DNA from: Diadema setosum
Taxonomy: Eukaryota > Echinodermata > Echinoidea > Diadematoida > Diadematidae
Reading direction: 5' to 3'
Assembly: GCF_964275005.1 (NCBI RefSeq)
Contig: NC_092689.1
Location: 7,293,200 to 7,357,199, forward strand
DNA: 64,000 nucleotides
The notes under the pieces were generated by a model that was given only the letters and a program-made list of their open reading frames with translations, had not been told where the DNA came from and did not search any database. Shown in pieces: positions 22,735-35,784 of this stretch. Each line of letters opens with the position of its first letter. Within the stretch, counting starts at the first letter, position 1. The translations under genes were made by a program, and so were the position numbers.

Positions 22735-25700
22735 GTGAGTATTTTTTTTTTCTTTTATGCATTTTTGTTTTGGGACATGTAAATACTGATGAATTTTGAT
22801 GAAAGGGAACAGAGAGTATTCAACATATCCAGTATGATTATGATCTTGATGATGAACAATATTAATCAATCAACGAGTATGAGTGGAATAAGTTGCCATA
22901 AATTGTACTCGTAGTTGACAGCTCATTCAGTGAACACTTTTAAGTCTGATTTAGACAGATTTTGGTGTCAAAACAAGAACAAATATAACCCATATTAAGA
23001 TATTTTCCTGTTTGTGCAATACATTCTCTCTGCACAGACAGTGCTGAATATACTAAGTTATAGTTTCTACCAATAAAGAGTTATTAATTTCATGTTCAAC
23101 GACGACAGCGACACAGAGGGGCAAATGATATTTTTGTTGAACTGTTTACACCCACTTCCAAGGTAGACACCGCCTAAGTAGACAGAAAAATCTGTCTGTC
23201 CGGAGGGGTTTTTTAATCATTTTTTTTTTTTACATTTACGGCTCTCCAGCTATAGACACGACACCAGGTCGATGCACTCTCTGTGGAATATGTCCCCGAC
23301 GAGATAACAGACTGGTCTTTCTGTCAATGTACACTGTGTAATAAGTATACTGACAAGTCTTAAATTACTTTACTGTAAAGAATAACAATGCAATATGTCT
23401 GATGAGTAGAAATCCATGTACTGTAGATGTATGTTGAGTCTTGAGACTGATGAGTCTTTTTCTGAATAGAATCAAGGTCAAACAGAAAATATCTAGGGAG
23501 TGTGAGTAGAGATCTACAATATAACAGTTAGTTAGGGGCTTACTTAAAAATGCACTGGCGACCCCAGCATGTTCATTTTACTGGTTACAGAGCCCTGTGA
23601 TTGGTGTAGGACCTACATGTACGGTGCTAGCATGGAAAATCTTCTCATGTTATACTCATTTGTACCTGGGAGCCTGTAATGATTATCATTGGATTTGCCC
23701 TATGTACACACTGGGTGCCTGTGATCCCTCACTGTCATTGTGCAGTTGAGTTTACAGAGGTTAAAGCATGTGTAAAGCACCGTGGGCACAAAAGAGTTCC
23801 ATCTACGTAACCCCCCTTCCACTCCCCTATAAAATCCTAATCCTAATTCAACCCCATTCCTAACCCTTTCCCTACATTCGCGAGGATAAACTCAGGATGA
23901 CTTAAATTTTATCCATAAAACCCTAAACTCCAATCCTATTCTCACCCAATTCCATTTAATTGCCATAGGAGTATAGGGCAGGACTCAAGATTACATGTAG
24001 GCCTACTTCCAATGGCCTCTATGTTTGTATTATAACAACCTCGATTTTATGATATATCACTGTAAATCCTGCTTTTCCTGTCTTTTGCTGTAGCCTGGGG
24101 GAAAAGAAATGCCATGAAATCCTTCTGTAATTTTGATATAATCATGGTCATGGTTGTTCGCAAATATTTGTGCTTTCTATTAAAATTCTAAAGATTCTGC
24201 ACTGGAATAGATTAGACAGATTGTTTTACACTGGATTTCCTCCATTCATCTGTCCTATCTGGAAATGATGTTTGAGACAGCAACCCCCCCCCCCCCCAAA
24301 AAAAAAAAGAACGTGAAGACATGTTGCACTAAAAAAAAAAAAAAAAAATAACAAGAACAAATCAGACACCACTTTACCTTGATCTGATGACCCAATATAA
24401 ACCTCTTAAAGACAGTGTATGGCCACTATAGACAGGTTCTTTTACATGCTTCTTCTCTTGGAGGGAATTGTTTTAGTGGTCGTATACGGCAGGTGGCCGC
24501 TATAGACAGGTGGTCGCTAAGACAAGTTTGACTGTCGTAAAGGCTTATAAAATTCCTAACTTAAAAAAAGAATTACCAAAAGAAAACCCATCCCTCAAAA
24601 AAAAAAACACAACAACAACAACAACCCCAGAACAAAACACAGTCTGAAGCATAACCTGATTTTTTAGGGTTCTGCCCTGAAACTACTGAGGAAAGGTGGG
24701 GGAGGGGGAGGAAGCATTGCCCCTTGACCCCCACCAGGGGCATGACCTCTACCAACCCCCTTTACCTACATGTAGTAATACTAGCAGCTGCAAACCGCCA
24801 ATGGGCTCAGGCTAGTGACGAAGAAGGCAAAAACAAACAACAATAACAATAAAACACACACACACACACACACTCAGTTGCCCCTGGTGAAGACCATATA
24901 AGACTAATATGAAATCAAACTGGACAATCAGAAAACAGTTCTAGGGAATGCTGCCATGTTCTGTCTTGTTTAAAGTATCTTCCATTTTTTTTTTTCCAAA
25001 TAAAACATACACCTGTAATATAATGCGTACTTAATGGTGTGCAGCAATGCTATTTTTGCCATCTGATTTTGTCAGTCTTGCTAGTAGACTGCATTAAAAA
25101 AAAAAATTAGTTGAACACAAAGTATTTAAAAGTGATGAAATATGCTCCGTGGTGCATTGAGCAGTGTACTCATTTCCAGTTCAAGTTAACTCTGTTCTTA
25201 CCATCGCAACCTTCCTTTATAGAAAGCAAATGATATTTTTGAATTGTGGTCTTGATAGGTTTAAATCACTTTGAAGGCAAGCTGTAAGATGGGGAGAAAG
25301 ATTCTAATGTGATGCCAAAGGCCAGCACCCTGGTTCTCTACTTACAAAATATCACAAAAACTACAACAAACAATAAGTACATTTCTTTGCTGTGATATGT
25401 AGCAATATTCTTTTCTTAACACTAACAAGACAATGAAAGTTTTGTTTTGAAATGTGCTTTAATAGATGAAGTCTTGCATTTAAACAGCTCACCTCAGTTA
25501 ATTTTTGCATCATGAAAGTGCAGTACCAGGTATTACTTTATTGGTACTTGACCTTAATGTCATTACATTGTGAATATATGCAGACATAAGATATGATTTT
25601 GAAGCAAATCAAAATTGAATTCATTGAGAAATTACAGCAATGCCTCACTTTTATCTGTCTCTTTCTTGTATTAAAACTTTTCATGTGCATGCAGTACACT

Positions 25701-28700
25701 GGCAAGAACTACATGAAGGAGCGCCCTCCGTTCAAGCAGTGTTCATCTATCATGTTTGGCCTCAAGGAGGAGGTTGGTGTCTTGGCCAGAACTCTCAAGC
25801 TCTTCGAGGTGAGTGACTTCAAGATGTGGTAGTGACAATCAATCACATGTCAGCTTCTTACCAGAGGTCTTTCATGCACTGCATGGCACATGAACAAAAG
25901 TCGCTGCAGTGTTTGCATCGACATTGGTAAATTTGCAGTGCTTTTTGCTGAGCTGTTGATTGAGCTCTGTCATGACAAATTTGACTGCCTAGGGTAACAG
26001 CAGGCCAGACACACTCAAAATGTTATTTTGTGTACATGATTGTAATTGGAAGCAGGTCAATGTGTAATGTATTAATGCAATTGCTGTTGACTCTCTTATT
26101 TCAAGAATTCTTGACATAAATTATGTATGGTTGTCATACCAACAGTGGTCAAGATACATTTGATATGGGATAAGAATTGATTTTGTATTATGAGATTCAT
26201 GCTGCACTGGCAAGAGCAAGGTACAATTTGCTTATGTACTGTAAAACGAGGAATGTTCGCGTGCATTTTAATTTTGCGAATTTTGTGAGAGCCAAAATTT
26301 CATGTGAAAGTTTTGTCTACTCTATACCCATTGAATGTTAATAGAGGCAACTTGCAAAATTTCATGCTGGGGAAAAGGCCATCAGCTCCAATTTGTGAAA
26401 ATTTCATACCGCGAAAATATCGTGTTTTGCAGTATGCCACAAACGGTTTGAGACTATCTACTAAAGCATTGAAGGTACCACGTAGATCAACACTGACCCT
26501 CTGGGGGTATTGAGAATACCCCTAGAGTGCCTTTAGAACTTTCAGGTGCAACATAGGTTTCAAATTATGCATCATGGACTTGGTTTATTTTGATACCCAC
26601 AAACAGGCAAATAGACAGACTCAAATGAAAGAAACAAATTTTGATTACAAACACATCACTGTTTTACATGAGTAAATGTTACTAGATCTGCCAACTGAAT
26701 TTCAAAATTCCTATTCACTGACTGAGGATAGAGGATATTTTATGTCTTGAATAAATCCATGAAAAAAAAACAAAAAAAAAAAACTCATAACTGATAGTGT
26801 TTTGAAGGGAATTCCAACAACCACTAAGGATTATTCACAGACAGATTATCCAGGTTTCATAGTAGCATTTTGTCTTTTCCTCATAGAATAGTCTACTACA
26901 TGTAAGTAGAAAATTTTGATTAATATCATGGTAATCTGCAAAATGATTTTCATCATGATTGCATTTTATCGCAGATCACAACTTGTACCAGTACAGACTG
27001 TTCATTATGCTTCCTTTTCCTACATGTATTTCCCCTTCTTCGAGCTCCTTCTCTTTCTTGTAATAGACCTCTCTTTTTGCAAAAAAGTTAGCAGGGACTA
27101 AATTACTACAGCAGTTTTTATCAATGAATTAAACACATGTGCAGTATGTTCAGCGTTTGATCTTGCACAATTCCTGCCTATATCTCCTTATGACCTCTGA
27201 CCCACCTACAATAGAGCACCTGTCTGTAAGAACCTGGGAAGAGGTACAGACCTGGTTGAGGTAGTCTTTCAATTTAGACCCCTATTTGTCGTCTACTATC
27301 AAACAACTCCTGCAGCTGCTGTTGCTACTACTACTTTTACTGAGTGCATACAGCTTGGTATCTTGTTCTTGGTGTTCTTCAGGACAGCTTTGAACGAATA
27401 TGATTTGCCTATTTTAGAAATAATTGTTTCAGAGGAAAAAGAAAAGAAGCCCCCAGAACACAGAGCATCAGAAGAGGGAAGGGAAAAAAAGCTTATCAAA
27501 TTCTATGGTCATATATGTACAATATACTTTCTCAGAATAGATACAAATTACATGTATGTGTTTTGGTACCAGTGGTTGTGTCTAGTTCATTTTAAAGCAA
27601 TTTGTATTCCACAATGAAAATTTTATATGAAAATACATACACACAAGTACACAGGCACACACTACCACACACCACCGCACGCACAAAGACCTTTATGCAA
27701 GTATCCTCTTCACTCTATATATATCATGTGGTATGAGATATTAAGTTTTAAAACACACAAAATTTGTCTCTATAGTGCACTTCACCTTTGGACAGCCCTT
27801 GATATAGGCTCTTCACTTTTTCATCCTTATTAGCTCTGACAATGATGCGAAGATGACCTTTAATTAGAATTCCTGCATGAAAGTTTGCTGATTTCACATT
27901 AACTATAAAAAATTATTGTAATTACTTTGTGGACACATAGAGAAGGCACATACAGGGGGTGGGGCAAGGGAGGGGGGGGGGGGGTATTCTCTTATTCCTG
28001 CCTACTTTTTTCATCTTTAAAGGCAACCACAAGAGATTTGTGTCTTCCCTATTTACTAATTTAGCTTTTCTTGTCTTTCATTATGTATTTATGCATACAG
28101 GCATAAGGAATAGTAACTACTACTACATGTATAGTCTTTCTTCAAGTAGTTTCTGTGCATATGCACCCTATTGCTTTTGAAAAATGATGAATTTTAATTT
28201 TTCACATCAACAATTTTGTGGATAACATTAGATATCAAGTAGTTGTACATTTATTTAGCATTGTTCATTGCCTGATGCCACTGCAGTTTCGATGGATTTC
28301 TGTTCGATTTCAAAAACAAGTTCTGTAAATTTGTATAACAGGAGAAAGGTGTGAACCTCACCCACATTGAGTCCAGGCCATCCAAACGCATGCCAGGCAG
28401 CTACGAGTTCCTGGTGACAAGCGAGACACCTCCATCTGAGCTGGAATCAATTTTGTCGGCGCTGCAGGACGAGGTCAGCTACCTCCAAGTCCTGTCCCGC
28501 ACCAAGGATTCCGACGCACGTACGTATCTCCTCAGGAATTATCTATACCAGTTGATATTAGACATTAGACATTTAAGATATTTAATGTACAGGCTTGTAC
28601 ATTTGCGCTTCCAGCTACTAACAAAATAGACATGCAAAGTGTGTCTATATGGTTTAATATTCTGTTTTGCCTTAATGTCCCAAAGAGCTGGTGTATCCTT

Positions 28701-29140
28701 GGATGCAAGGAAATTTGTAGTCTCTTTTAAAGATAGAAAACATAAAGATGAGGTTCTGTAAGTTTAAAGGACCCACTCACCTGCAATCAACGACTGCAAG
28801 AACTCATTCTCGGGGCCTTGTCCCAAGGAAAACTTCACTGAGCCTGAATGATAGACTACCCTCTGGTTGGGTCAATCATGTGAGTTCAGAGTGAATTTCC
28901 ACTGAAGTTTTGTGAATCATTGCTTTGTGCAATGTAAAGCACCGTCAAGCACAGAAACCATAAGAAAGTTCACCACACCCTCTCTATTGTGTATTATTGT
29001 TGGTATCATGTGATGCATGTCACATGATCCATGGTTTGTGGATAACGTACAAAAGTTTGTGGTCATACAACGCAAATATGTGCAGTTACAGAGAGGGAGG
29101 GAAAAACTTAGGTACTCAAGGAGAGATTGCGCCAAGTATC

Positions 29141-29179
<39 letters not shown>

Positions 29180-32100
29180 GAGAAGGTGCTTCAACTGAGC
29201 CTCAAACACTGTCTGATTAATATTAACCAAGATGTATTAATTGTCATCTAGAACAAACATTGACCCATCTGAGGATGTACACAAGCTTTTCATCATCTCA
29301 ACACACTGATTATTATTATCGTGTTGGTTATTAATGCACCAATTGATAATTATTGGCTTGTTCGTGGCATGAATTTTCCATCAGTTGATATGTCAATGAT
29401 AACCTGTCCCTGACAAAGTGAGATTTGAAGAGTCTGCTTTTATATTTATGCATATTAAATTTAGCTGAAGTACAGACTGTCTCAGTTTTTGTTTTGACTT
29501 TGGCTTATTTCTCTGGCATAGATTGCTTTACAGGTACCTGTTTGAACAAAGTTCATTAAAATTGGGAAAGATTATTAAAGAGGAGAGTGAAATACATATA
29601 TACAGGTGACAATTCAGAGAAAATGCTAGCAAAGTGCATCATGTATTATATTAATGAGGAAAACCATTAAAGTAATAAAAATCAAAGCAAGGATAATATT
29701 GCTGTCTTGATGTGTGTTCTTGCAAGTGATTATAGAGTCGTGTTGTGCAATCAAGAGCTTTGAACTACTTTTACCCCTGAAGTGGTGATGACATGGAAAA
29801 ACTAATTTCAGGTGCCATGGTCCCATTTGCCTATTTCTTGGCAAAGATATTTAAACAAAATTATGAAAGAGTCTGGTATGAGGAGACTAGTCAATTTTTC
29901 CTTTTTGTTAAAAGTCTGTACCACTTTTAAGTATGCAAATAGGTTACTAGTACCATATTCATATACATGCACATGTGTACATGTGCCCTGTTTTATGAAG
30001 AGTTAAAATTGATTATACTGTATAGTTGATTTCAACTGTAAGTCTATAGCAGCTTGTGTGGCAAGGGAATTTAAAATTAATGTGATCTTTTGATAAAATG
30101 GGGCCAAGAGCTGCTAAGTTTGCAGAAATCTATTATCATTATGACAGGGTATTTTTGAAGCCCAGACTTGTAGAATCAATATCACGGCAGGCACTGTTGG
30201 TTCATTTTGATTGCTTGCACCACATTTCCATTGTGGTATTGTGTACAATGGGGAGTGGGGGGGGGGGGGGAGAGATCTTCTTGCTTTAGAAGGTATCCAG
30301 CTGTAGTCTTGCACTGGGCTTACCAGATACTGTGTAAGTCAGCTGGTGCTATTAAAAGTGGGAAGATTTAGCCTTGGCTAGACTGCTTTTCACTATTCAA
30401 CACAGCATACAGTGATCAGATGGGGCCCTGGAAGGTGGTTTGTTAATAATGGGTTTGACATGCATGCTGCGCTGTGAACCAATTGAATACCAACCATCCA
30501 TGAAAAACAAAATCAATGACTTTCAAACAGGACTACACAAACCTGTATGCATGGCATAGCATGCAGGCTTCGGGGATGAAAGTTAGACCCTGTGACTGTT
30601 GTGTAGTGTACTATCAATCAAGATGAACATTTAACGTTTCACATAAATTGGACAAACACTGAGAAAGCTTTGGCAATTTACTCAAAACTGTGTTTTTTAT
30701 TTCTATTCAGATGTTCACTGTACGCATAATAAGTGTATGTTTATCACACAGATTGCAAGTCACAGATATTAGGCTTCCATAACTTGTTGAGCGTTATATT
30801 GTAACATAATGTGTCACAGTCTTGGATGGGCAATCATATGAAATATAAACATTTTAATGTTTTTTAAGCCACAGAGGAAAAAAAAAATTACATAAGATAC
30901 AGGGGAGGGTATCTGTTTTCAAGGTATGAAAAAGATCACTTAAACTTTTTATGATACAAGGATACCTTGCTTTCATGATTTTTTTTTTTTTTTTTAGCAT
31001 TTATCAGAATGTATCACAGTCTTGGATGGGCAATCATATGAAATATAAATATTTCACCTCTTTTTGACTTTAAACACTAAGGAGAGTTTATCTTTCGAAA
31101 ATCTGGAAATGATGAGTGATACTCATGAAAATTTTTTGTAATACAGTATTCATCGCATAATCGGGCATCTGATAATCGGGAACCTCGCTTAAATGACATA
31201 CGCTTCCCAGAAACATTTCCAATGCACGTTATTTTCACTGGATAATCGGGCGGGGACCTCTGATAAACGGGACAATTTTTCTTCAAGTGATCTTTGATTT
31301 TGTTGATATTTTACACAAAAAATCTACCAAAATACCACAACAATATTTCAAAGATTCCCTATCAGTTGTCGTTTACATCAAACTTACAAAGCAAGCTTCG
31401 GACTGGTGTGTTTTGACCTCCGTCCATCCAGTACACGTACATTTCAGCTCGCTGCCCGCCTTCGCTTTTCTGTACATGTGTATATATGGCGAGCCAGATC
31501 ACTACAACACATGTACAGTGCAGTGATTGTGGCAAGTGAACAATCAAGCCGTGATGATTGAATGATTGAAGGACTTTTCATTGACGTTCCCACATCAGTT
31601 CTGGGTAATCATTTCCCATGCTAACTTGTGGATATGTATTTATACAGAACGCCCTACGTGTCCAAGAATTCTACGAATGTTTAAGAAAGTGCTAGCTGTT
31701 AATCCACATATTTTGTGTTCGAAGAGAGGTGACAAAAGAAGAATCCGGTTGCGATTACACTACATCATTGCGAGAATGCAGGGACAGCTAGAGGGTCGCG
31801 CCGAGGGGTAGCGTGGTGGTTGTGTATTCATGTACATGTACAGTACGTCAGTATGCATGTGTGTTTGTGTGTGTGTGCACTACATAATGTACATGTCGTA
31901 TGCCGTTAGTGTATGGTGAGTGCTCATCGCGAAATCGGGCACCCCGCTTAAAGGGGCCGTGTTTGCTACTCCCAACCTGTCCCGATTATGCGATGAATAC
32001 TGTACATGGATATCTAAATTCTGTAGTGTTTGAGTATTCATCAGAATGTATCACAGGCTTGGACAGGCAATATGAAATGTAAACATGTCACTATTTTATG

Positions 32101-35100
32101 TTATATTATAACAACAAAAATACAAATGGCCTCTTTCTTACATTTTTGTGTAAACACAGGAGAGAGCGTATGTTTTTGAGGTGTGGAAAAGATCACTGAA
32201 AGTCAAGAATTTTTTAATGTAATAAGTAGTATGTTGGTACTCATGGTTTATCTTTAAATCAGTTATAGCAACCCTTTGACGTATACACGTCTGTGAAGAC
32301 ACGCACCCTTTTTGAAGATCACAAATTGCTGTGTTATTGACAGTGTTGACAGTGTTACCATTGAAACTAGCTGTGAGTAAAGCAGATGGAGATTTATAGT
32401 TGATGCCAAAGTACATGTACCAGCACATTGAACTACAACTGCTTATGTAGTTGTGAAGTGCATATTTATACTGGTACAAGTATTTGCATGGAACATATGA
32501 CTGCTCAAGTCAGAGTCAGTACTTACAATGTACTATAATGTATGTGAAGTGACTGCGATGACCATCATTTTTCCAAAAAGAAATTCTCTGTGAATGATGA
32601 AAGGTAATACTGTAAAACATGATATATTCGCGGCATCAAATTTTCCCGAATTGGAACTGACAGCCTTTTTCGCAGCATGAAATATATAGTGTAGACAAGA
32701 ACTTTTGTGTGCATTTTAATTTCGCGAATCTTGGCTCTCACGAAATTTGCGAAATTAAAATGCACGCAAACATTCCTCGTTCTACAGTATTCTGATATAG
32801 TTCTTAGTTACATACAAGTAAAACCAGCCGCCACTCAGGGAAAATGAAATGGTAGTAGCAACAGGTTTGATGCGTCAACTAGAATCAGGTCTTGAATATT
32901 CATAATTGCATGTGCTGATGGTGTTAATAAAATTTATTTCTTGTTTTTTTATTTCCCCATGTCTGTATCTTTTGTACTCTAGGTAATTCAGGCACAGGTA
33001 TGCTTTTCAGATAGCACTGTTTAAATAGCACCATTCTCATAGTCAATTCTCTTTGTTCTGCATGTAGCATATCATCCCAAGGAATTTTGTTGTATGTTGG
33101 GAGTAGTTTGGAAACAAATAACCTATAAACTTTCACAATTTCACACATCTCTGCAGTGCAGTAAACATGCACACCACCTTAAATCTGACTCACATTGGGA
33201 TGGAATGTTGTCCTCTCACAAACTGTATTAACATACAACTGTATATGATCATACATATCGGAACATTTCTGTGTAATTGCCCATTGTATAAGTGTACGTA
33301 CACATCAGGGTCCCTTTTCAGAAAAGGTGTTACGATAGCAACTCATGCTGGAATGGCAACTTCCCATAGCAACATCCAATCAGGAAGCTGGATTCTTGTC
33401 GTTACCATGACAATTGCCATTCCAGCAAGAGTTGCTGTCGTATTAACTTTTTATGAAATTGGGCCCTGTACTAACAGGTGCTGTTCGTTATTCCGAAGGT
33501 TCAATATTCCGAAGGTTCGTTATTCCGAAGGTTTGTTAATCCGAAACAAACAAATTCCCTATACCTCGAGGTTCGTTGATCCGAAAATGAAAAAGGGTTT
33601 GTTAATCCGCACATTTGTGGCGCTATTCCGAAGGTTCGTTATTCCGAAGATTTGTTAATCCGAAAATGAAATTCGGAAAAACTAACTTTCGGAATAACAA
33701 ATCTTCGGACTGAGGATCCTTCGGAATAACGAACCTTCGGAACAACGAGCTGTAACCGTACTAACTTACGCATTGTCACTGTGTTTGTGTTATGCCATTG
33801 AAGCATCGATCTTGTCTTGTTGGTGCATACTCAGGGGTGCCACACTCAAGCACTTGTGTAATTGATACCCAGCAGAAGTTAGGGTAAACCAGCTTTTTTT
33901 TTTAAAATTTTAAATAGGCAGCTTTAGGCATTCAGGTTGTCATAATGAGGCAATAAAGTACTGCCATATGGAATAGTCGGTGAAGCATACATCCAAACTG
34001 TCTTTGAAAACATATACAGTGTAGCAAACATTCATTCACTGACGACAAAATCATTTTAATAAATGAAGAGTTTTAGGTGTCACTGTTCAAGAATTCAAAA
34101 GCAAGGGATGTAAATGAGTGGGAAACAACCAGTATATTCTGGTGATGTGTATGAACACAATATGCAGCTTACAGATTGTCTGCAAATGAACTACAATATG
34201 AAGGTAGTATGATTGCTAGTATTGTGGGTTGTTTATTTTTAGGGCTGTCTCCATTGTTTCATGTGGCAGTGCAAATAGTATACGGAGATAAGATGTGCTT
34301 CACATTTTTAAGTGCCTCAGATTACACAAGTGCTCAAAAGGTATTGTAGCACCCTGTTGTACTGTATGGTGATTGGTTTCTTATCATTCCTTTAGTCATT
34401 TGTAGCCTAAGTAATTCTCTTCTTATCATGTAGAATTTTTCTCTGGCATTTAAACATCTGTCTTTTTCCATATGACTATAAACCATATTCACTGACTTTA
34501 CTCTTGTTATTGTAAAACTTGCTATAAATCATTTCAGCCTGTTTTGTCTATTATTTTGAAGGAAAGCTTCTTCAGTCTTTTCTTTCACTTTTATCTAAGA
34601 CAGTAAAATGGATGCCATTGATCATTGAAATTTTAAAAGATTAACTGATAGATAATAACAGGAGTTTAAAGTTTATTTGATGAAAATCAGTTTTGAAGTG
34701 GCTGAGATAGCCAAAAACAAAGTTAAACAAAGTGATCCTAATAAAAGGTGGGTCCCACCCTTTTATTATGATTGCTCTGTTGTAGATATCTCGGCCATTT
34801 CATGACCAATTTTAATCAAATGAATGTTGAATTCCTCTCAGAATTACAAGCTCTTTCATATTTCTGAAGAGATTTCTCATTATCTCATTAAAAAAAGTTA
34901 GAAACCTGAAGCCAGGTCTCAACCAAAAACTTTACCATCCCTTTAATGCTGTATTTATAGGCACAATATTTCAGGGATTTGCTGTTATATTTCTGTTTCT
35001 TTTATTGATATTATTTTCAGATCTTTTTTCGTCACATCTTTTTCATTAATTTGTTTTCTCTCTAACCCTCCTACGGGGAATCATCCTTTCTAAACGTAAA

Positions 35101-35751
35101 TTTTGTATTTATAAAATACTGACAATAAGGAAGCTCATTCCTCCTGGGCACAGTGTGACTAGTGCATAAGACTACTAAAAGGGACTGTATAGTTCTGGTT
35201 GAGGTGAGGATTTAGCTTGTAACATTTTGCGAGATATTCAGAAAATGCTCTATGAGATGTCAAAGAGCATGCAATTCTAAGGGGAATCAAAAGTTTATTT
35301 GATGAAAATCGGTTTTGAAATGACTGAGATATCCAAAAACAAGGTGAAACAAAGAGATCCTAATAAAAGGCGTGGCCTGTCGCCTTTTATTATTATCACT
35401 TTTTTTTGGATATCTCAGCCATTTAAAAACCAATTTCCATGAAATAAACATTGAATCCTTCTTAAAATGACATGCTCTTTCATATTTCATAAGAGGTTTC
35501 TCATTATCTCACTTAGGAATGTTATAAACCTGAATCCTCACCTCAACCAGCATTGTACAGTCCCTTTAATATCTGTAACCATATCACTTGTGACCTACCA
35601 CTCTAATTCCAGACTGGTAATTCAATACATTATTCCAGTCTAATAGGAATAAGTAACCTACAGAGCTGCTTGTTTTGCATTCTCTCACAAACCCACCCTC
35701 CCCACTCTTGAAAAGGCTAAAAGACATGGAACCCCCCCCCCCAAAAAAAAA

Positions 35752-35784
<33 letters not shown>

